Source: Poseidonibacter lekithochrous
Lineage (GTDB): Bacteria > Campylobacterota > Campylobacteria > Campylobacterales > Arcobacteraceae
Direction: 5' to 3'
NCBI RefSeq assembly: GCF_013283835.1
Contig: NZ_CP054052.1
Span: 3,472,001-3,536,000, forward strand
Length of the DNA stretch: 64,000 nucleotides
Shown: positions 19,261 through 28,998 of the stretch, one piece after another
Layout: every line of letters starts with the position of its first letter
Numbering within the stretch: position 1 is the first letter of the stretch
The notes under the pieces: generated by a model
Databases searched by the model: none
Told to the model about the DNA's origin: nothing
The model's input: the letters and a program-made list of their open reading frames with translations, nothing else
Made by a program: the position numbers and the translations under genes

Positions 19261-22200
19261 ATGTCTAATACACCACAATTCACACATTTACATTTACATA
19301 CAGAATATTCACTACTTGATGGTGCTAACAAAATTAAACCCCTTGCTAAAAAATTAAAAGAACTAGGAATGAAATCTGTTGCCATGACTGACCATGGTAA
19401 TATGTTCGGAGCTATTGACTTTTATAATGCAATGAGAGCACAAGATATTAAACCTATTATTGGAATGGAAGCTTATATTCACAACTCAGAAGAGTTAGGT
19501 GATAAAACAAATAGACAAAGGTTTCACTTATGTTTATATGCTAAAAACCAAACTGGTTATAAAAACTTAATGTTCTTAAGCTCACAAGCTTATATGCATG
19601 GATTCTATTATTATCCAAGAATTAACAAAAAACTTCTTAGAGAAAACTCTGAAGGTCTTGTTTGTTCAGCTGCATGTTTACAAGGTGAAATTAACTGGCA
19701 CTTAAACCTAAAAAATCCAAGAAACGTTAAAAATGGAGCAAAAGGATATGAAAGAGCAAAAGAGATTGCTTTAGAATATCATGATATTTTTGGAGATGAT
19801 TTTTATTTAGAAATCATGAGACATGGTATTGAAGATCAACATTTTGTTGATGATCAAATCCTAAGAATTGCCCATGAAACTGGAATTAAATTAGTAGCCA
19901 CAAATGATACTCACTACTTAAATCCAAAAGATGCCGATGCACATGAAGCCTTTATGTGTATTGCAATGAATAAACTTTATGACGATCCAAATAGACTAAG
20001 ACACTCGGTTCATGAGTTCTATTTAAAATCACCAGAACAAATTGCAAAATTATATGCTGATATTCCAGAAGCAATTGCTGCTACTCAAGAAATTGCTGAT
20101 AAATGTAATTTAGAGATTAAATTAGGAGATCCAACTCCTCCTAACTTTAAATTCACTAGACAAAAATCAGAAGTTAATAATCTAGCATTACCAGAACCTG
20201 AACTTGAATATTCACTTGAGAATGATAAAGTTTTATTTATTGATGAATGTTGGAGAGGTTTAGATAAAAGACTTAAGATTGTTGATGAATCAAAACATCA
20301 AGAGTATAAAGACAGACTACAAGTAGAAATTGACATTATCAATAATATGAAATTCCCAGGATATATGCTTATTGTATGGGATTTCGTTATTGTTGCAAAA
20401 CAGATGAAAATCCCAGTTGGTCCGGGACGGGGTTCAGCTGCTGGTTCACTGGTAGCTTTCTCACTAGAGATTACCGATATTGACCCAATGCCTTATGGAT
20501 TACTTTTTGAGAGATTCCTAAACCCAGAAAGAATTTCAATGCCAGATATCGATATGGATTTCTGTCAAGCAAGACGTGGGGAAATTATTGATTATGTTGT
20601 TGAGCAATATGGACGAGCCAATGTTGCACAGATTATTACTTTTGGTAAGTTACTTGCAAAAGGGGTAATTAGAGACGTTGCTAGAGTTCTAGATATGCCT
20701 TATTCAAAAGCCGATGCAATGGCAAAACTAATTCCAGATGAATTAGGAATTGACCTTACAAACTCTTATGAAAAAGAGCCAAAGATCAAAGAGCTTTGTG
20801 ATGCAGATCCACAAGCAGCAAGAGTATGGGAATATGCTTTAGCACTTGAAGGACTAAATAGAAATGCCGGTACTCACGCAGCGGGTGTTGTAATTTCAAA
20901 TGAACCTTTATGGAATAAAACTCCTTTATTTAAACCCTCAGGACTTGATACTTTAGCCACTCAATACAATGGTAAATATGTTGAGGACGTGGATTTAATT
21001 AAGTTTGACTTCTTAGGTCTTAAAACCCTAACAGTTATTGAAGAGGGTTTAAAACTTATTGAAAAAAGACATGGGAAAAGAATCGATTTCTTAACTGCCG
21101 ATGTTAATGACAAAGGTGTTTATGACCTAATTCAAACAGGTAACACAATTGGACTATTCCAGATAGAATCCGACGGTATGCAAGATTTATGTAAAAGACT
21201 AAAACCAGATAATTTTGAGGATATTATTGCCGTTCTAGCATTATATAGACCAGGTCCAATGGAGTCAGGAATGCTGGATGACTTCATCGATAGAAAACAT
21301 GGTCGAGCAAAGATTGACTATTTCTACGATGAGTTTACAGCACCTCTAGAACCAATTCTAAAACCTACTTATGGGGTTATTGTTTATCAAGAGCAAGTTA
21401 TGCAGATTGTACAAACAATCGGTGGTTTCTCACTTGGTGGGGCGGACCTTGTAAGACGAGCCATGGGTAAAAAAATTGTAGAAGAGATGGATAGACTAAA
21501 AGGTGAGTTCGCAGATGGTGGAGTTAAAAAAGGTTATAACAGAGCCCATTGTGAAGAACTATTCGACCTTATTGTAAAGTTCGCAGGATATGGATTTAAT
21601 AAATCTCACTCAGCAGCCTATGCACTTGTAACATTTTATACATCATATTTAAAAAGATATTATCCTTCTGAATTTATGGCGGCACTGCTTACTTTAGAAA
21701 AAGATAATACTGATAAAGTTGTAAAATATGTTGATGAAGTTAAAAGATTAGATTTAGATCTATTCCCACCTGATATTAATAAATCAGACCTTGTTTTCTC
21801 AGCAACTAAACTAGAAGGTGAAGAAGTAGTAATGTTTGGTATGGGTGCTATTAAAGGTGCTGGAGATGTTGCAATTAATTCTATTTTAGATTCAAGAAAA
21901 GAAGGTGGTGACTTCAAAGATTTATCAGATTTCATCTCAAGAATTGATGGAAGTAAAGTAAATAAAAGAGTAATAGAATCCCTAACAAAATCAGGAGCAT
22001 TTGATAGCTTTGGTTATTCTAGAAAATCAATGCTTGAACAAATTGAATTAATTGGTGAAAAAGTAAAAGATGCAATGCTTTTACGTAAACAAACAACTAA
22101 CTCACTATTTGGTGACTCAGAAGAGATGACAAGACTTACTGTAGAGTTAGAGCAATTAGAAGAATATACTGCAAAAGAAATTCTAGAGTTTGAAAAAGCT

Positions 22201-22809
22201 GCTTTAGGTTTCTATGTTTCAGGACATCCACTTGATGAATATAGAGAGCAAATGGAAAAAATCAACTATACACTTTCTTCTCAAATTGATGAAGTTGCAG
22301 ATGGTAGTGATGTTCTTTTTGTAGGAAAAGTAGAATCAATTACAGAGAGAATCTCTAAAAAAGGTAACAAGTTTGGAATTGCAAATATTCTGGATTTACA
22401 TGGAAATATTGAACTTATGCTTTTTGAAGATAAAATCAAAGAGTTAAGGGAAGATTTTAACTTAGATGAACCAATTGCATTTAAAGTAAGAATTACTCAA
22501 GATGAACAATTTGGTGCGAAAATGAGTCTTAGAAAAATTGAAGACCTAAAAGATGCAAAAAAAGAAAAATTAAAAGTACACAAAGTTGTAAAAGTAGAAC
22601 CACCTTTAACTATTGCTCTACCTTTTGATAATAAAGAAGAAACTATTTTTAGACTATTTGATTTAGTAGCAAATAATCAAGGGAAAAGAGAATTAAAGAT
22701 TCTAATTAAATCTAAACTAGCTGACATCGAATTAGAAAGTGGATTTAAAGTAAATAATAATTTAGAGAATACAATCACACAATTACCAGGAGCATTTATC
22801 GTATCATGA
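19261..22809 (+). CDS. dnaE: DNA polymerase III alpha subunit
   Basis: Replicative polymerase catalytic subunit. The N-terminal PHP domain begins with THLHLHTEYSLLDG. The C-family polymerase core carries GPGRGSAAGS (about residue 390) and the catalytic aspartates in PDIDMDF (about 424-430). YRPGPM, NKSHSAAYA and GTHAAGVV are other conserved blocks. A helix-hairpin-helix region and an OB domain (about 1010-1100) complete the usual DnaE order. Length 1182 is standard. The start ATG has a short AAAG upstream. It overlaps surE by 4 bases. Confidence 0.98.
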   Translation: MSNTPQFTHLHLHTEYSLLDGANKIKPLAKKLKELGMKSVAMTDHGNMFGAIDFYNAMRAQDIKPIIGMEAYIHNSEELGDKTNRQRFHLCLYAKNQTGYKNLMFLSSQAYMHGFYYYPRINKKLLRENSEGLVCSAACLQGEINWHLNLKNPRNVKNGAKGYERAKEIALEYHDIFGDDFYLEIMRHGIEDQHFVDDQILRIAHETGIKLVATNDTHYLNPKDADAHEAFMCIAMNKLYDDPNRLRHSVHEFYLKSPEQIAKLYADIPEAIAATQEIADKCNLEIKLGDPTPPNFKFTRQKSEVNNLALPEPELEYSLENDKVLFIDECWRGLDKRLKIVDESKHQEYKDRLQVEIDIINNMKFPGYMLIVWDFVIVAKQMKIPVGPGRGSAAGSLVAFSLEITDIDPMPYGLLFERFLNPERISMPDIDMDFCQARRGEIIDYVVEQYGRANVAQIITFGKLLAKGVIRDVARVLDMPYSKADAMAKLIPDELGIDLTNSYEKEPKIKELCDADPQAARVWEYALALEGLNRNAGTHAAGVVISNEPLWNKTPLFKPSGLDTLATQYNGKYVEDVDLIKFDFLGLKTLTVIEEGLKLIEKRHGKRIDFLTADVNDKGVYDLIQTGNTIGLFQIESDGMQDLCKRLKPDNFEDIIAVLALYRPGPMESGMLDDFIDRKHGRAKIDYFYDEFTAPLEPILKPTYGVIVYQEQVMQIVQTIGGFSLGGADLVRRAMGKKIVEEMDRLKGEFADGGVKKGYNRAHCEELFDLIVKFAGYGFNKSHSAAYALVTFYTSYLKRYYPSEFMAALLTLEKDNTDKVVKYVDEVKRLDLDLFPPDINKSDLVFSATKLEGEEVVMFGMGAIKGAGDVAINSILDSRKEGGDFKDLSDFISRIDGSKVNKRVIESLTKSGAFDSFGYSRKSMLEQIELIGEKVKDAMLLRKQTTNSLFGDSEEMTRLTVELEQLEEYTAKEILEFEKAALGFYVSGHPLDEYREQMEKINYTLSSQIDEVADGSDVLFVGKVESITERISKKGNKFGIANILDLHGNIELMLFEDKIKELREDFNLDEPIAFKVRITQDEQFGAKMSLRKIEDLKDAKKEKLKVHKVVKVEPPLTIALPFDNKEETIFRLFDLVANNQGKRELKILIKSKLADIELESGFKVNNNLENTITQLPGAFIVS

Positions 22810-23597
22810 GAAAACATATTTTATTAACAAATGATGACGGGTTTGATGCTGTTGGATTAAAAGCTCTTAAAGAGGCTCTAGAGCCAATCGCAAAAATAAC
22901 AGTAGTTGCACCAGCAAAGAACAAATCAGCTTGTGGTCACTCTCTAACGCTTGATAAACCACTAAAACTTGATATGGTTGATGATGACTACTATAGAGTT
23001 GATGATGGAAGCCCTACTGATTGTATTTTTGTATCAATCAATAATCTTTTTGAAGAAGATTTTAAACCTGATTTAGTAATCTCTGGAATTAACATTGGTG
23101 CTAATTTAGGAGAAGATATTACTTATTCAGGAACAGCAGCAGCTGCTATGGAAGCAGTACTTCATAAAATACCAGCAATTGCCATTTCGCAAGTATGCAA
23201 AGACAATTGTAGTGAAGTAAAAAATGGCTGGGATTTCGCCCTTGCAAAAGAAACAATAGTCAAACTAGCCACAAAGATTTTAGAAGGAAAGTTTCCATTA
23301 GAAGAACGAAAGTTTTTAAATGTTAATATCCCACAAGTAAAACCAGAAAACTGTAATGGCATTAAAATCACAAAAGCTGGCTATAGAGAATACGGAAATG
23401 ACACTCACAGACACTTAAACCCTAGGGGTGAAGAGTATTACTGGATTGGTCTACACCCTCTAATATGGCGAAAAAGTGAAGATGAATCTTGTGATTTTGA
23501 AGCCATTAAAGCAAACTATGTATCAATTACTCCAATAATGTTAGATCTAACTTCATACAAAGATATTGATACTCTAGAAAACTGGATAAATAATTAA
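22806..23597 (+). CDS. surE: 5'/3'-nucleotidase SurE
   Basis: Divalent-metal nucleotidase acting on nucleoside monophosphates and short polyphosphates, linked to stationary-phase survival. Metal-binding Asp pair in LLTNDDGFDAVG (about residues 6-17), the motif APAKNKSACGHS (about 36), and SGINIGANLGEDITYSGTAAAA (about 95) with the conserved Asn. Length 263 is normal. Translation is coupled to dnaE through ATGA. A small gene follows after 10 bases, likely in the same transcript. Confidence 0.97.
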   Translation: MRKHILLTNDDGFDAVGLKALKEALEPIAKITVVAPAKNKSACGHSLTLDKPLKLDMVDDDYYRVDDGSPTDCIFVSINNLFEEDFKPDLVISGINIGANLGEDITYSGTAAAAMEAVLHKIPAIAISQVCKDNCSEVKNGWDFALAKETIVKLATKILEGKFPLEERKFLNVNIPQVKPENCNGIKITKAGYREYGNDTHRHLNPRGEEYYWIGLHPLIWRKSEDESCDFEAIKANYVSITPIMLDLTSYKDIDTLENWINN

Positions 23598-23607
23598 AGG
23601 AAAGAAA

Positions 23608-23871
23608 ATGAACTTTACAGAATCATTATTAAACCATATTGACAAATTAGTTGGAACTTTAAAACCTGAAGATGAGTTACAAGAAGTTTTAAAAAAGAAA
23701 TTTACAAAAAAAGAATATAAAATATTCGTTGCTTTTGAAGAAGGTAAATCTTTAGAAGAAGTAAAAGAAATTGTAAGAAACGATGAAGAAAGAATTGAAG
23801 AAGTTTACAAAGCAGCTTGTAAAAAAATCAATCAAGAAAAAATTAAAAAAGAATTAGTTTTTTTTAACTAA
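23608..23871 (+). CDS. Small conserved protein, possible sigma-region-4-like HTH
   Basis: An 87-residue highly charged helical protein with no signal peptide. About residues 25-70 read like a sigma region 4 or LuxR-type helix-turn-helix (KKEYKIFVAFEEGKSLEEVKEI followed by ERIEEVYKAACKKI, in two adjacent helices). This is a weak resemblance by eye, so DNA binding is only suggested. GGAAAG precedes the ATG and it sits 10 bases after surE, so it is probably the last gene of the dnaE-surE unit. It ends at a bidirectional terminator. Confidence 0.75.
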   Translation: MNFTESLLNHIDKLVGTLKPEDELQEVLKKKFTKKEYKIFVAFEEGKSLEEVKEIVRNDEERIEEVYKAACKKINQEKIKKELVFFN

Positions 23872-23897
23872 AAAATAGAGTTTAAAACTCTATTTTT
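23871..23897. terminator. Bidirectional terminator
   Basis: Near-perfect palindrome AAAAATAGAGTTT / AAAACTCTATTTTT between two convergent genes. The C-terminal codons and stop of the M99 peptidase gene overlap its right arm. Confidence 0.8.
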
Positions 23898-25206
23898 CAA
23901 AACCTAACAGAATCATTCCTGCAAAGTTTTTACCTTTGTAGAATTCAACTCTAAATAAATCTCCATTTTTGTCAATAGAAAATCTTTTTAAAATATCTTT
24001 TTTATGAATAGTAATACCTGATTCATTTTTAATGCTTTTATTTGTATACCCAATTACATTAACTCTTAAATCTGAAATAGAAGCAATATTAAATGACTCT
24101 TTTGCATATACAATATCACCAAATTTAATACTATCTTTTTGACCATCTAATGTAATATTTATATCACGATTATCTTCAACAAATTTTATGTAATCAGGAT
24201 GAAGTTTTGCTAATCTTCTATTTCCATAATGAATAATATACTCTTTTCCATGTTTTACAATAGTCATTAAAGGACTTGAAGGTGTAAATTCAACAACACC
24301 ATCCTTGTTGATAGGAAAGTACTTTAAAAGGTTTCTTACCTTACTCAATGGCAGTTTTATTTTTTCATCATAAAATGAAATAAAAATATCATGATCCATA
24401 ACTTGTTTTATAACTGATGGTGAAAGAGCAAATTTTCGCTCAAATTCAATTCCCATAATTTTCATATATGCTTCAATTGCTTGAAGATGATAATAAACTC
24501 TTTCATGTAATGGTAACTCTTTACTAGCTTCATTAGCAAAAGCTGCTTTCCCATTATTAATAGCAAAATATGTAAGAGTTTTTTCCATCTCTTTGTCACC
24601 TAATCTAGTCTTAGTATTTTTAACACCATACTTATGCTCAGGATTAATAAGATTATTATTGATTGAAGAAACAACAGAAGATGATATCTCTTCAAGATTT
24701 CCATATCTTTGTACGTTTATATTAGATTGATCAATAACAGAACATTGTCCCCATCTTCTAGGTGAATATTTATTATTGATATGTTTCTTTCTATAAAAAC
24801 CACTTCCATCATGTAAATTCAAAATTAATTTTACTTCAGGAGCTTTAAGATATTTTTTTATTCTTTGAATAGTTTCAAAATCTGGATCAGATTCTGGTAG
24901 ATTCGCGAATTTTCTATTCATATCCCCATAAGGACCACGTGATCTTTTAATGATTGAGTAAAAATTTAGATTAGGAATAACCCAAACTGAACCTTTTTTT
25001 ATATCATAATGAGTTGCAACTAAAGATGCAGCCATAAAAGCACCAGGTTCATCACCTTGAATTCCACCAATTAAAAGAAGGGTATTATCGTTTAATTCCC
25101 CTTTTTTAATAAAATCAAAATCAAATGTTTGTACTTGCGCATGTAAGCTTTGAAAACAAAGAAGTAATACTAGAACTCTAAACAGTCGTAATATGCCAAG
25201 GTTCAT
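23890..25206 (-). CDS. pgp1: M99-family peptidoglycan DL-carboxypeptidase (Csd4/Pgp1)
   Basis: Periplasmic zinc carboxypeptidase that trims tripeptide to dipeptide stems of peptidoglycan; in Helicobacter (Csd4) and Campylobacter (Pgp1) it is required for helical shape. It has a signal peptide (about residues 7-23, cleaved near LHA). The unusual zinc ligand set of this family is visible: Gln and Glu in GGIQGDEPG (about 48-56) and His in LNLHDGSGF (about 130-138). Length 438 matches. Its ATG lies inside the upstream M15 peptidase gene (29-base overlap), so both should be made together. Confidence 0.92.
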   Translation of the reverse strand: MNLGILRLFRVLVLLLCFQSLHAQVQTFDFDFIKKGELNDNTLLLIGGIQGDEPGAFMAASLVATHYDIKKGSVWVIPNLNFYSIIKRSRGPYGDMNRKFANLPESDPDFETIQRIKKYLKAPEVKLILNLHDGSGFYRKKHINNKYSPRRWGQCSVIDQSNINVQRYGNLEEISSSVVSSINNNLINPEHKYGVKNTKTRLGDKEMEKTLTYFAINNGKAAFANEASKELPLHERVYYHLQAIEAYMKIMGIEFERKFALSPSVIKQVMDHDIFISFYDEKIKLPLSKVRNLLKYFPINKDGVVEFTPSSPLMTIVKHGKEYIIHYGNRRLAKLHPDYIKFVEDNRDINITLDGQKDSIKFGDIVYAKESFNIASISDLRVNVIGYTNKSIKNESGITIHKKDILKRFSIDKNGDLFRVEFYKGKNFAGMILLGFEK

Positions 25207-25957
25207 ACCTTACCCCATCCTTATTGTTGATTGTATATCTAACATCAACATATGTTAATTTTCTAATTTGTCTAAATTCATCTGTCATTGCAAATCTTGG
25301 AGTAAAGTTAGCATAACCAAAACCTTTTTTCCCAACATCAAAATCTCCAATAGCATGATAAGTAAAAGCAGGAGGAGCTAAAGAAATTGCCGCAATAGTA
25401 ATATTACCATCAACAGAAGCTACTTTATCAAAGAATAGTTTCATTTGTTTTACAACACTTCTAATACCAGAAGTCAAAGTAAGAGTATGTCCTACATCTC
25501 TAATCATTTCATGATAGGTATCTAAAGGTTTACCCTTAAATAAATAATGTCCTGTTCTTGGAACCTTATCGATCTCTTTTCTATTTATAGTATCAGTAAT
25601 ATTATTAGAAATTCTATTTCCATAGAAACCATGAGCAGAAGGATTATAATAAAACATAAATTCTAAAAACTCTAATTCATGCTTAGTAAATGCACCGATT
25701 TTTGATGTATCCGCAGCAATTTTTAACATTTGATCAAAACTTAGAATATTGAAATTTCCATATCCTACATGTCTTTGAACTAAAGTCAATTTTGTTCTTA
25801 TTGAATTAAACGCATTTATATATTGATCTTCCACATAGAAATAAGGGTTTCTCATCTCAGGAGGTTCAAAAGATACAATGTCAACAGTATCATTAGCTAA
25901 AACTGTTGAGGATAAAACAGCAGTACTTGATAATTTAAAAAAATCTCTTCTATTCAT
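25178..25957 (-). CDS. M15-family D,D-carboxypeptidase-like protein with Tat signal
   Basis: Predicted peptidoglycan peptidase of the VanY/DacB-like M15 group. The N-terminus has a twin-arginine motif (NRRDFFK, residues 2-8) and hydrophobic stretch, so it is likely exported folded by Tat. The zinc site is visible as HAIGDFD (about 204-210) and the ExxH-type EPWH near the C-terminus (about 253-256); SGIR (about 167) fits the substrate loop. Length is 259. It overlaps the M99 peptidase by 29 bases, forming a cell-wall trimming module behind moaC and a DUF493 gene. The exact bond cut is inferred. Confidence 0.85.
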   Translation of the reverse strand: MNRRDFFKLSSTAVLSSTVLANDTVDIVSFEPPEMRNPYFYVEDQYINAFNSIRTKLTLVQRHVGYGNFNILSFDQMLKIAADTSKIGAFTKHELEFLEFMFYYNPSAHGFYGNRISNNITDTINRKEIDKVPRTGHYLFKGKPLDTYHEMIRDVGHTLTLTSGIRSVVKQMKLFFDKVASVDGNITIAAISLAPPAFTYHAIGDFDVGKKGFGYANFTPRFAMTDEFRQIRKLTYVDVRYTINNKDGVRYEPWHITTV

Positions 25958-25977
25958 AATTTTTCTTATTTCTTATT

Positions 25978-26241
25978 TTATAAAACCATTTTGATATCAG
26001 CATGATCACCAAGGATCTGATACAACTCTTTTCTATCTTCTTCATTATGAACTAATAAATCTAGTGTGTAACTTTTATATTTACCCTTACTACTAGTTTT
26101 TGATTCTTTTAAAGCATGTTCTCTTTCTAAAATTATAGATTTAACAACTTTTTTAATATTTATTTTTTCTAATGCAATTAGTTTATAACTCCAATTACAA
26201 GGATAATTTAACTCTAGTTTTTGTTTACTTAAATCAACCAT
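25978..26241 (-). CDS. DUF493 (HP0495/YbeD) family protein
   Basis: Small 87-residue cytosolic protein of the HP0495/YbeD family, an ACT-like alpha-beta fold that in other bacteria is thought to be regulatory; no activity is established. The pattern LNYPCNWSYKLIA (about 10-22) and the closing YQILGDHADIKMVL are diagnostic. A Lys/Ser-rich turn (TSSKGKYKS) precedes the second strand. It starts two bases after the moaC stop codon and is 20 bases ahead of the M15 gene, so all four genes read as one operon. Confidence 0.88.
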   Translation of the reverse strand: MVDLSKQKLELNYPCNWSYKLIALEKINIKKVVKSIILEREHALKESKTSSKGKYKSYTLDLLVHNEEDRKELYQILGDHADIKMVL

Positions 26242-26243
26242 TT

Positions 26244-26723
26244 TTACTTACTTTCCCTTTTAAAATCACCGCTTTTACCGCCAGATTTTTCTTCTAATTG
26301 AACATTTGAAATAATCATTGATTTATCAATTGCTTTAACCATATCATAAATAGTTAACAATCCCACAGATGCACCTGTAAGTGCTTCCATCTCAACTCCT
26401 GTTTGTCCATTTAATTTAGCAGTTACACTAAGTTTAAATCCTGGTAGTTCTGGCAATTCTTCAATATCACAATTAATTCCACTTAACAATAAAGGATGAC
26501 ACATAGGGATTAAATCACTAGTTTTCTTTACTCCCATAATTGCAGCAATAACTGCTGTCTGAATTACAGGTCCTTTTTTAGTTGTATTTTCGATAATTGC
26601 ATTGAAAGCTTCAGCAGACATAGAAATCTGTCCAGATGCTACTGCAACCCTTGTTGTTTCTTGCTTATCAGAAACATCAACCATCTTTGGTCTGTTATTA
26701 TCATCTAAATGTGTTAAATTCAA
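26244..26723 (-). CDS. moaC: Cyclic pyranopterin monophosphate synthase MoaC
   Basis: Second step of molybdenum cofactor synthesis, converting the MoaA product to cyclic pyranopterin monophosphate. Family blocks are complete: MVDVSDK (about 14), PMCHPL (about 77), [19 protein letters not shown] (about 107-125), TIYDMVKA and the C-terminal KSGGKSGDF. Length 159 is standard. The start appears to be TTG with AAAAAGG eight bases upstream. No other moa genes are adjacent; the operon continues with DUF493 and two cell-wall peptidases, an apparently unrelated partnership. Confidence 0.96.
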   Translation of the reverse strand: MNLTHLDDNNRPKMVDVSDKQETTRVAVASGQISMSAEAFNAIIENTTKKGPVIQTAVIAAIMGVKKTSDLIPMCHPLLLSGINCDIEELPELPGFKLSVTAKLNGQTGVEMEALTGASVGLLTIYDMVKAIDKSMIISNVQLEEKSGGKSGDFKRESK

Positions 26724-26795
26724 AATATTGCCTTTTTAATTAGTAGAAATATTATATTCTAAATTTAGTTAAATTGAAATTAAGTAAACTTTAAA

Positions 26796-26801
26796 TATAA
26801 T
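26796..26801 (+). promoter_or_regulatory. Probable -10 box (TATAAT) for rpsU
   Basis: TATAAT 40 bases ahead of the rpsU ATG at 26841; no obvious -35. Confidence 0.5.
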
Positions 26802-26840
26802 GCAAACTTAAATTTTAAAAAGAAAGTGGGTGAACTTTAC

Positions 26841-27053
26841 ATGCCAGGCATTAAAGTAAAAGATAGCGAATCTTTCGACGAAGCGTACAGAAGGTTTAAG
26901 AAACAATGTGATAGAAATCTTATTGTTACTGAAACTAGAGCTAGAAGATTTTTTGAGCCAATGACAGAGATCAGAAAAAAACAAAAAATCAATGCTAGAA
27001 AGAAAATGCTTAAGAGATTATACATGCTTAGACGATATGAGTCTAGACTGTAG
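26841..27053 (+). CDS. rpsU: 30S ribosomal protein S21
   Basis: Small-subunit protein that helps base-pairing of mRNA leaders with 16S rRNA. The 70-residue form starting MPGIKVKD and ending MLRRYESRL matches Campylobacterota S21 end to end. An in-frame GTG at 26826 would add five residues that the family lacks, so the ATG at 26841 is chosen. The protein is extremely Lys/Arg rich. The gene is monocistronic with a strong terminator. Confidence 0.96.
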   Translation: MPGIKVKDSESFDEAYRRFKKQCDRNLIVTETRARRFFEPMTEIRKKQKINARKKMLKRLYMLRRYESRL

Positions 27054-27072
27054 TAATTTGCTATTTTCCAAT

Positions 27073-27106
27073 AAAAAGGTCAGTTGTTTACAACTGGCCT
27101 TTTTTT
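27073..27106. terminator. Strong terminator of rpsU, also overlapping the histidine-kinase 3' end
   Basis: A 14-base stem AAAAAGGTCAGTTG / CAACTGGCCTTTTT (one G-U pair) with loop TTTA and seven Ts. The right arm and loop also encode the last codons and the stop of the convergent kinase gene; read leftwards it again gives a hairpin followed by a short T-run. Confidence 0.88.
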
Positions 27107-28998
27107 ATGGGCAATAAAATCACAAAATTAGATCCGTTTAATTTTTTATCTTCATATTTATATTCAACATTATCAACAAATATCTTACCTTCAAAATGTT
27201 TCGTAATAATTTCTTCACTCATATATAAACCAATTCCAGTTCCTTGAGATTTATGTTTAGTAGTAAAATACGGTTCAAAGATTCTATCAATAATATTTTC
27301 ATTTATACCACCTGCACTATCTTTAATAGAAATTTCCAAATTATTACTAACAATATTAATATCAATAAATATATATTTATCTATACCTTCAATAAAAGCA
27401 TCAATTGCATTAGATAAAATATTCATAACAACTTGAATAAATTCATTTCTAAAACTATCATAAATAAATTCTTTTTTCTCAAATACAATTTTAATATTAT
27501 TCTTTAATAGTTTAATATCCAAAATGTCAATAGAATCTTGAATTGCATCACATAAATTAAATATTTCAGATTTTTTATCTGTTCTAAAAAAATCTCTAAA
27601 ATCATCAATAGTTTTAGAAAGATAATTCGTAGACTTCATAATTGTACTTACTGTATCATCAATATCTTTACTATCTAAACTGTCAAAATCTTTTTTTACT
27701 TTCATTCCACTAGCAGCTGTAGAAATTATAGATAATGGTTGTCTCCATTGATGAGCAATATTCTGTAACATCTCACCTAGTGATGCCATTTTTGATTGAT
27801 GAAATAATAATTTGTCTTTTTCAATATTCATTTCTACTTCTTTATTTATCTTTCTCTGAATAGTTTCAAATCTATTTTTTAGAAATTCAATATTATAAAT
27901 AAGTACTAATACCAAAATACAAGTGATCAATACACTAAGGGTAACAATTTTAATTACAAATTCTCGATTGTATTTTTCTAATACTTTTTGTTTTGCCAAT
28001 AAACTTTCATTAATTTTATCTTTAAAAAAACCACTTCCAATTGCCCAATTCCATCTATCTAAACCTCTAATATATGAAGTTTTCATAGTAGCCATAGAAT
28101 ACTCACCAAAAAAAGTTGAATCGTAAGAAATAAACCCATCACCGATTTTTGCAATTTCTATAATTTCTTCAATATTATATTTATCCATATTAGAAAATGA
28201 TTTAGCATATTTATTGATTATTTCTGAATTAGGATGAAAAATAAACTTCCCTTTATAATCAAGAATAAAAATATAACTAGCTACATCATAAGGTAAATTA
28301 GTTAAATAGTATAAAACATCTTTTTTTATTTCATTTTCATAATCAAGAACATATTCACCTGTTCCTATATACATATCCAATTCTTTTATATATTTATTAT
28401 ATGATAGCTTTTGGTATTGTTTTTTTGTATCACTTGGTTTAAACCACCACCATGACATAAAATTATCTTCATTACTTTTCAAAGATTCAATTATAGATTT
28501 TGTAATATATTTACCTCTTACATCTTTAACCTCTAAAAAAGATTTGCCCTCAAGCCTCTTCTGTATAGGTAAAAGTATACACTCACCTTGCATACTATAA
28601 ATATAATAGTATCCTCTTCCATCATTAAATCTAACATCACGTAAGGAATCTTTTATAAGTTTTATTTTCATCTCTTTTGATAAATCTTTATTATTATTCA
28701 AAATTCCTAAAACAATATTATGGGCATCATTAACTCTATTTTTCAAATCAACTTTTAATTTTTCTTCAGTATTACGATAATTAGACTTAATAAATTTATA
28801 TACATTTAAAACATCACTTTTTATATTGTTTCGATTGTTATCCAAAAATTCTTTTTTTAATTTTAGAGATTCTTTTTCAAAGTTATTTTGATTTTCAAGT
28901 ACTACATATGAAGTTATAATTAGAGATAATAATATTACTAACAAAGGAGGAAGTATAGTTAGAACTTTTAATACTTTATCAACATTAGGTTTAAACAA
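27088..28998 (-). CDS. Cache-domain sensor histidine kinase
   Basis: Membrane histidine kinase of 636 residues. A membrane segment (about 12-32) precedes a long periplasmic part with two Cache_2-like modules (about 45-210 with DGRGYYYIYSMQG, and 215-335 ending DRWNWAIGSGFF). A second membrane segment lies at about 345-370. The kinase has the phospho-acceptor His in NIAHQWRQPL (about 418) and an HATPase with N, G1 and G2 boxes (NILSNAIDA, DSAGGI, GTGIGLYM). Its ligand is unknown and no response regulator is adjacent. The last codons, KKGQL, are encoded by the rpsU terminator. Confidence 0.93.
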   Translation of the reverse strand: MFKPNVDKVLKVLTILPPLLVILLSLIITSYVVLENQNNFEKESLKLKKEFLDNNRNNIKSDVLNVYKFIKSNYRNTEEKLKVDLKNRVNDAHNIVLGILNNNKDLSKEMKIKLIKDSLRDVRFNDGRGYYYIYSMQGECILLPIQKRLEGKSFLEVKDVRGKYITKSIIESLKSNEDNFMSWWWFKPSDTKKQYQKLSYNKYIKELDMYIGTGEYVLDYENEIKKDVLYYLTNLPYDVASYIFILDYKGKFIFHPNSEIINKYAKSFSNMDKYNIEEIIEIAKIGDGFISYDSTFFGEYSMATMKTSYIRGLDRWNWAIGSGFFKDKINESLLAKQKVLEKYNREFVIKIVTLSVLITCILVLVLIYNIEFLKNRFETIQRKINKEVEMNIEKDKLLFHQSKMASLGEMLQNIAHQWRQPLSIISTAASGMKVKKDFDSLDSKDIDDTVSTIMKSTNYLSKTIDDFRDFFRTDKKSEIFNLCDAIQDSIDILDIKLLKNNIKIVFEKKEFIYDSFRNEFIQVVMNILSNAIDAFIEGIDKYIFIDINIVSNNLEISIKDSAGGINENIIDRIFEPYFTTKHKSQGTGIGLYMSEEIITKHFEGKIFVDNVEYKYEDKKLNGSNFVILLPIKKGQL

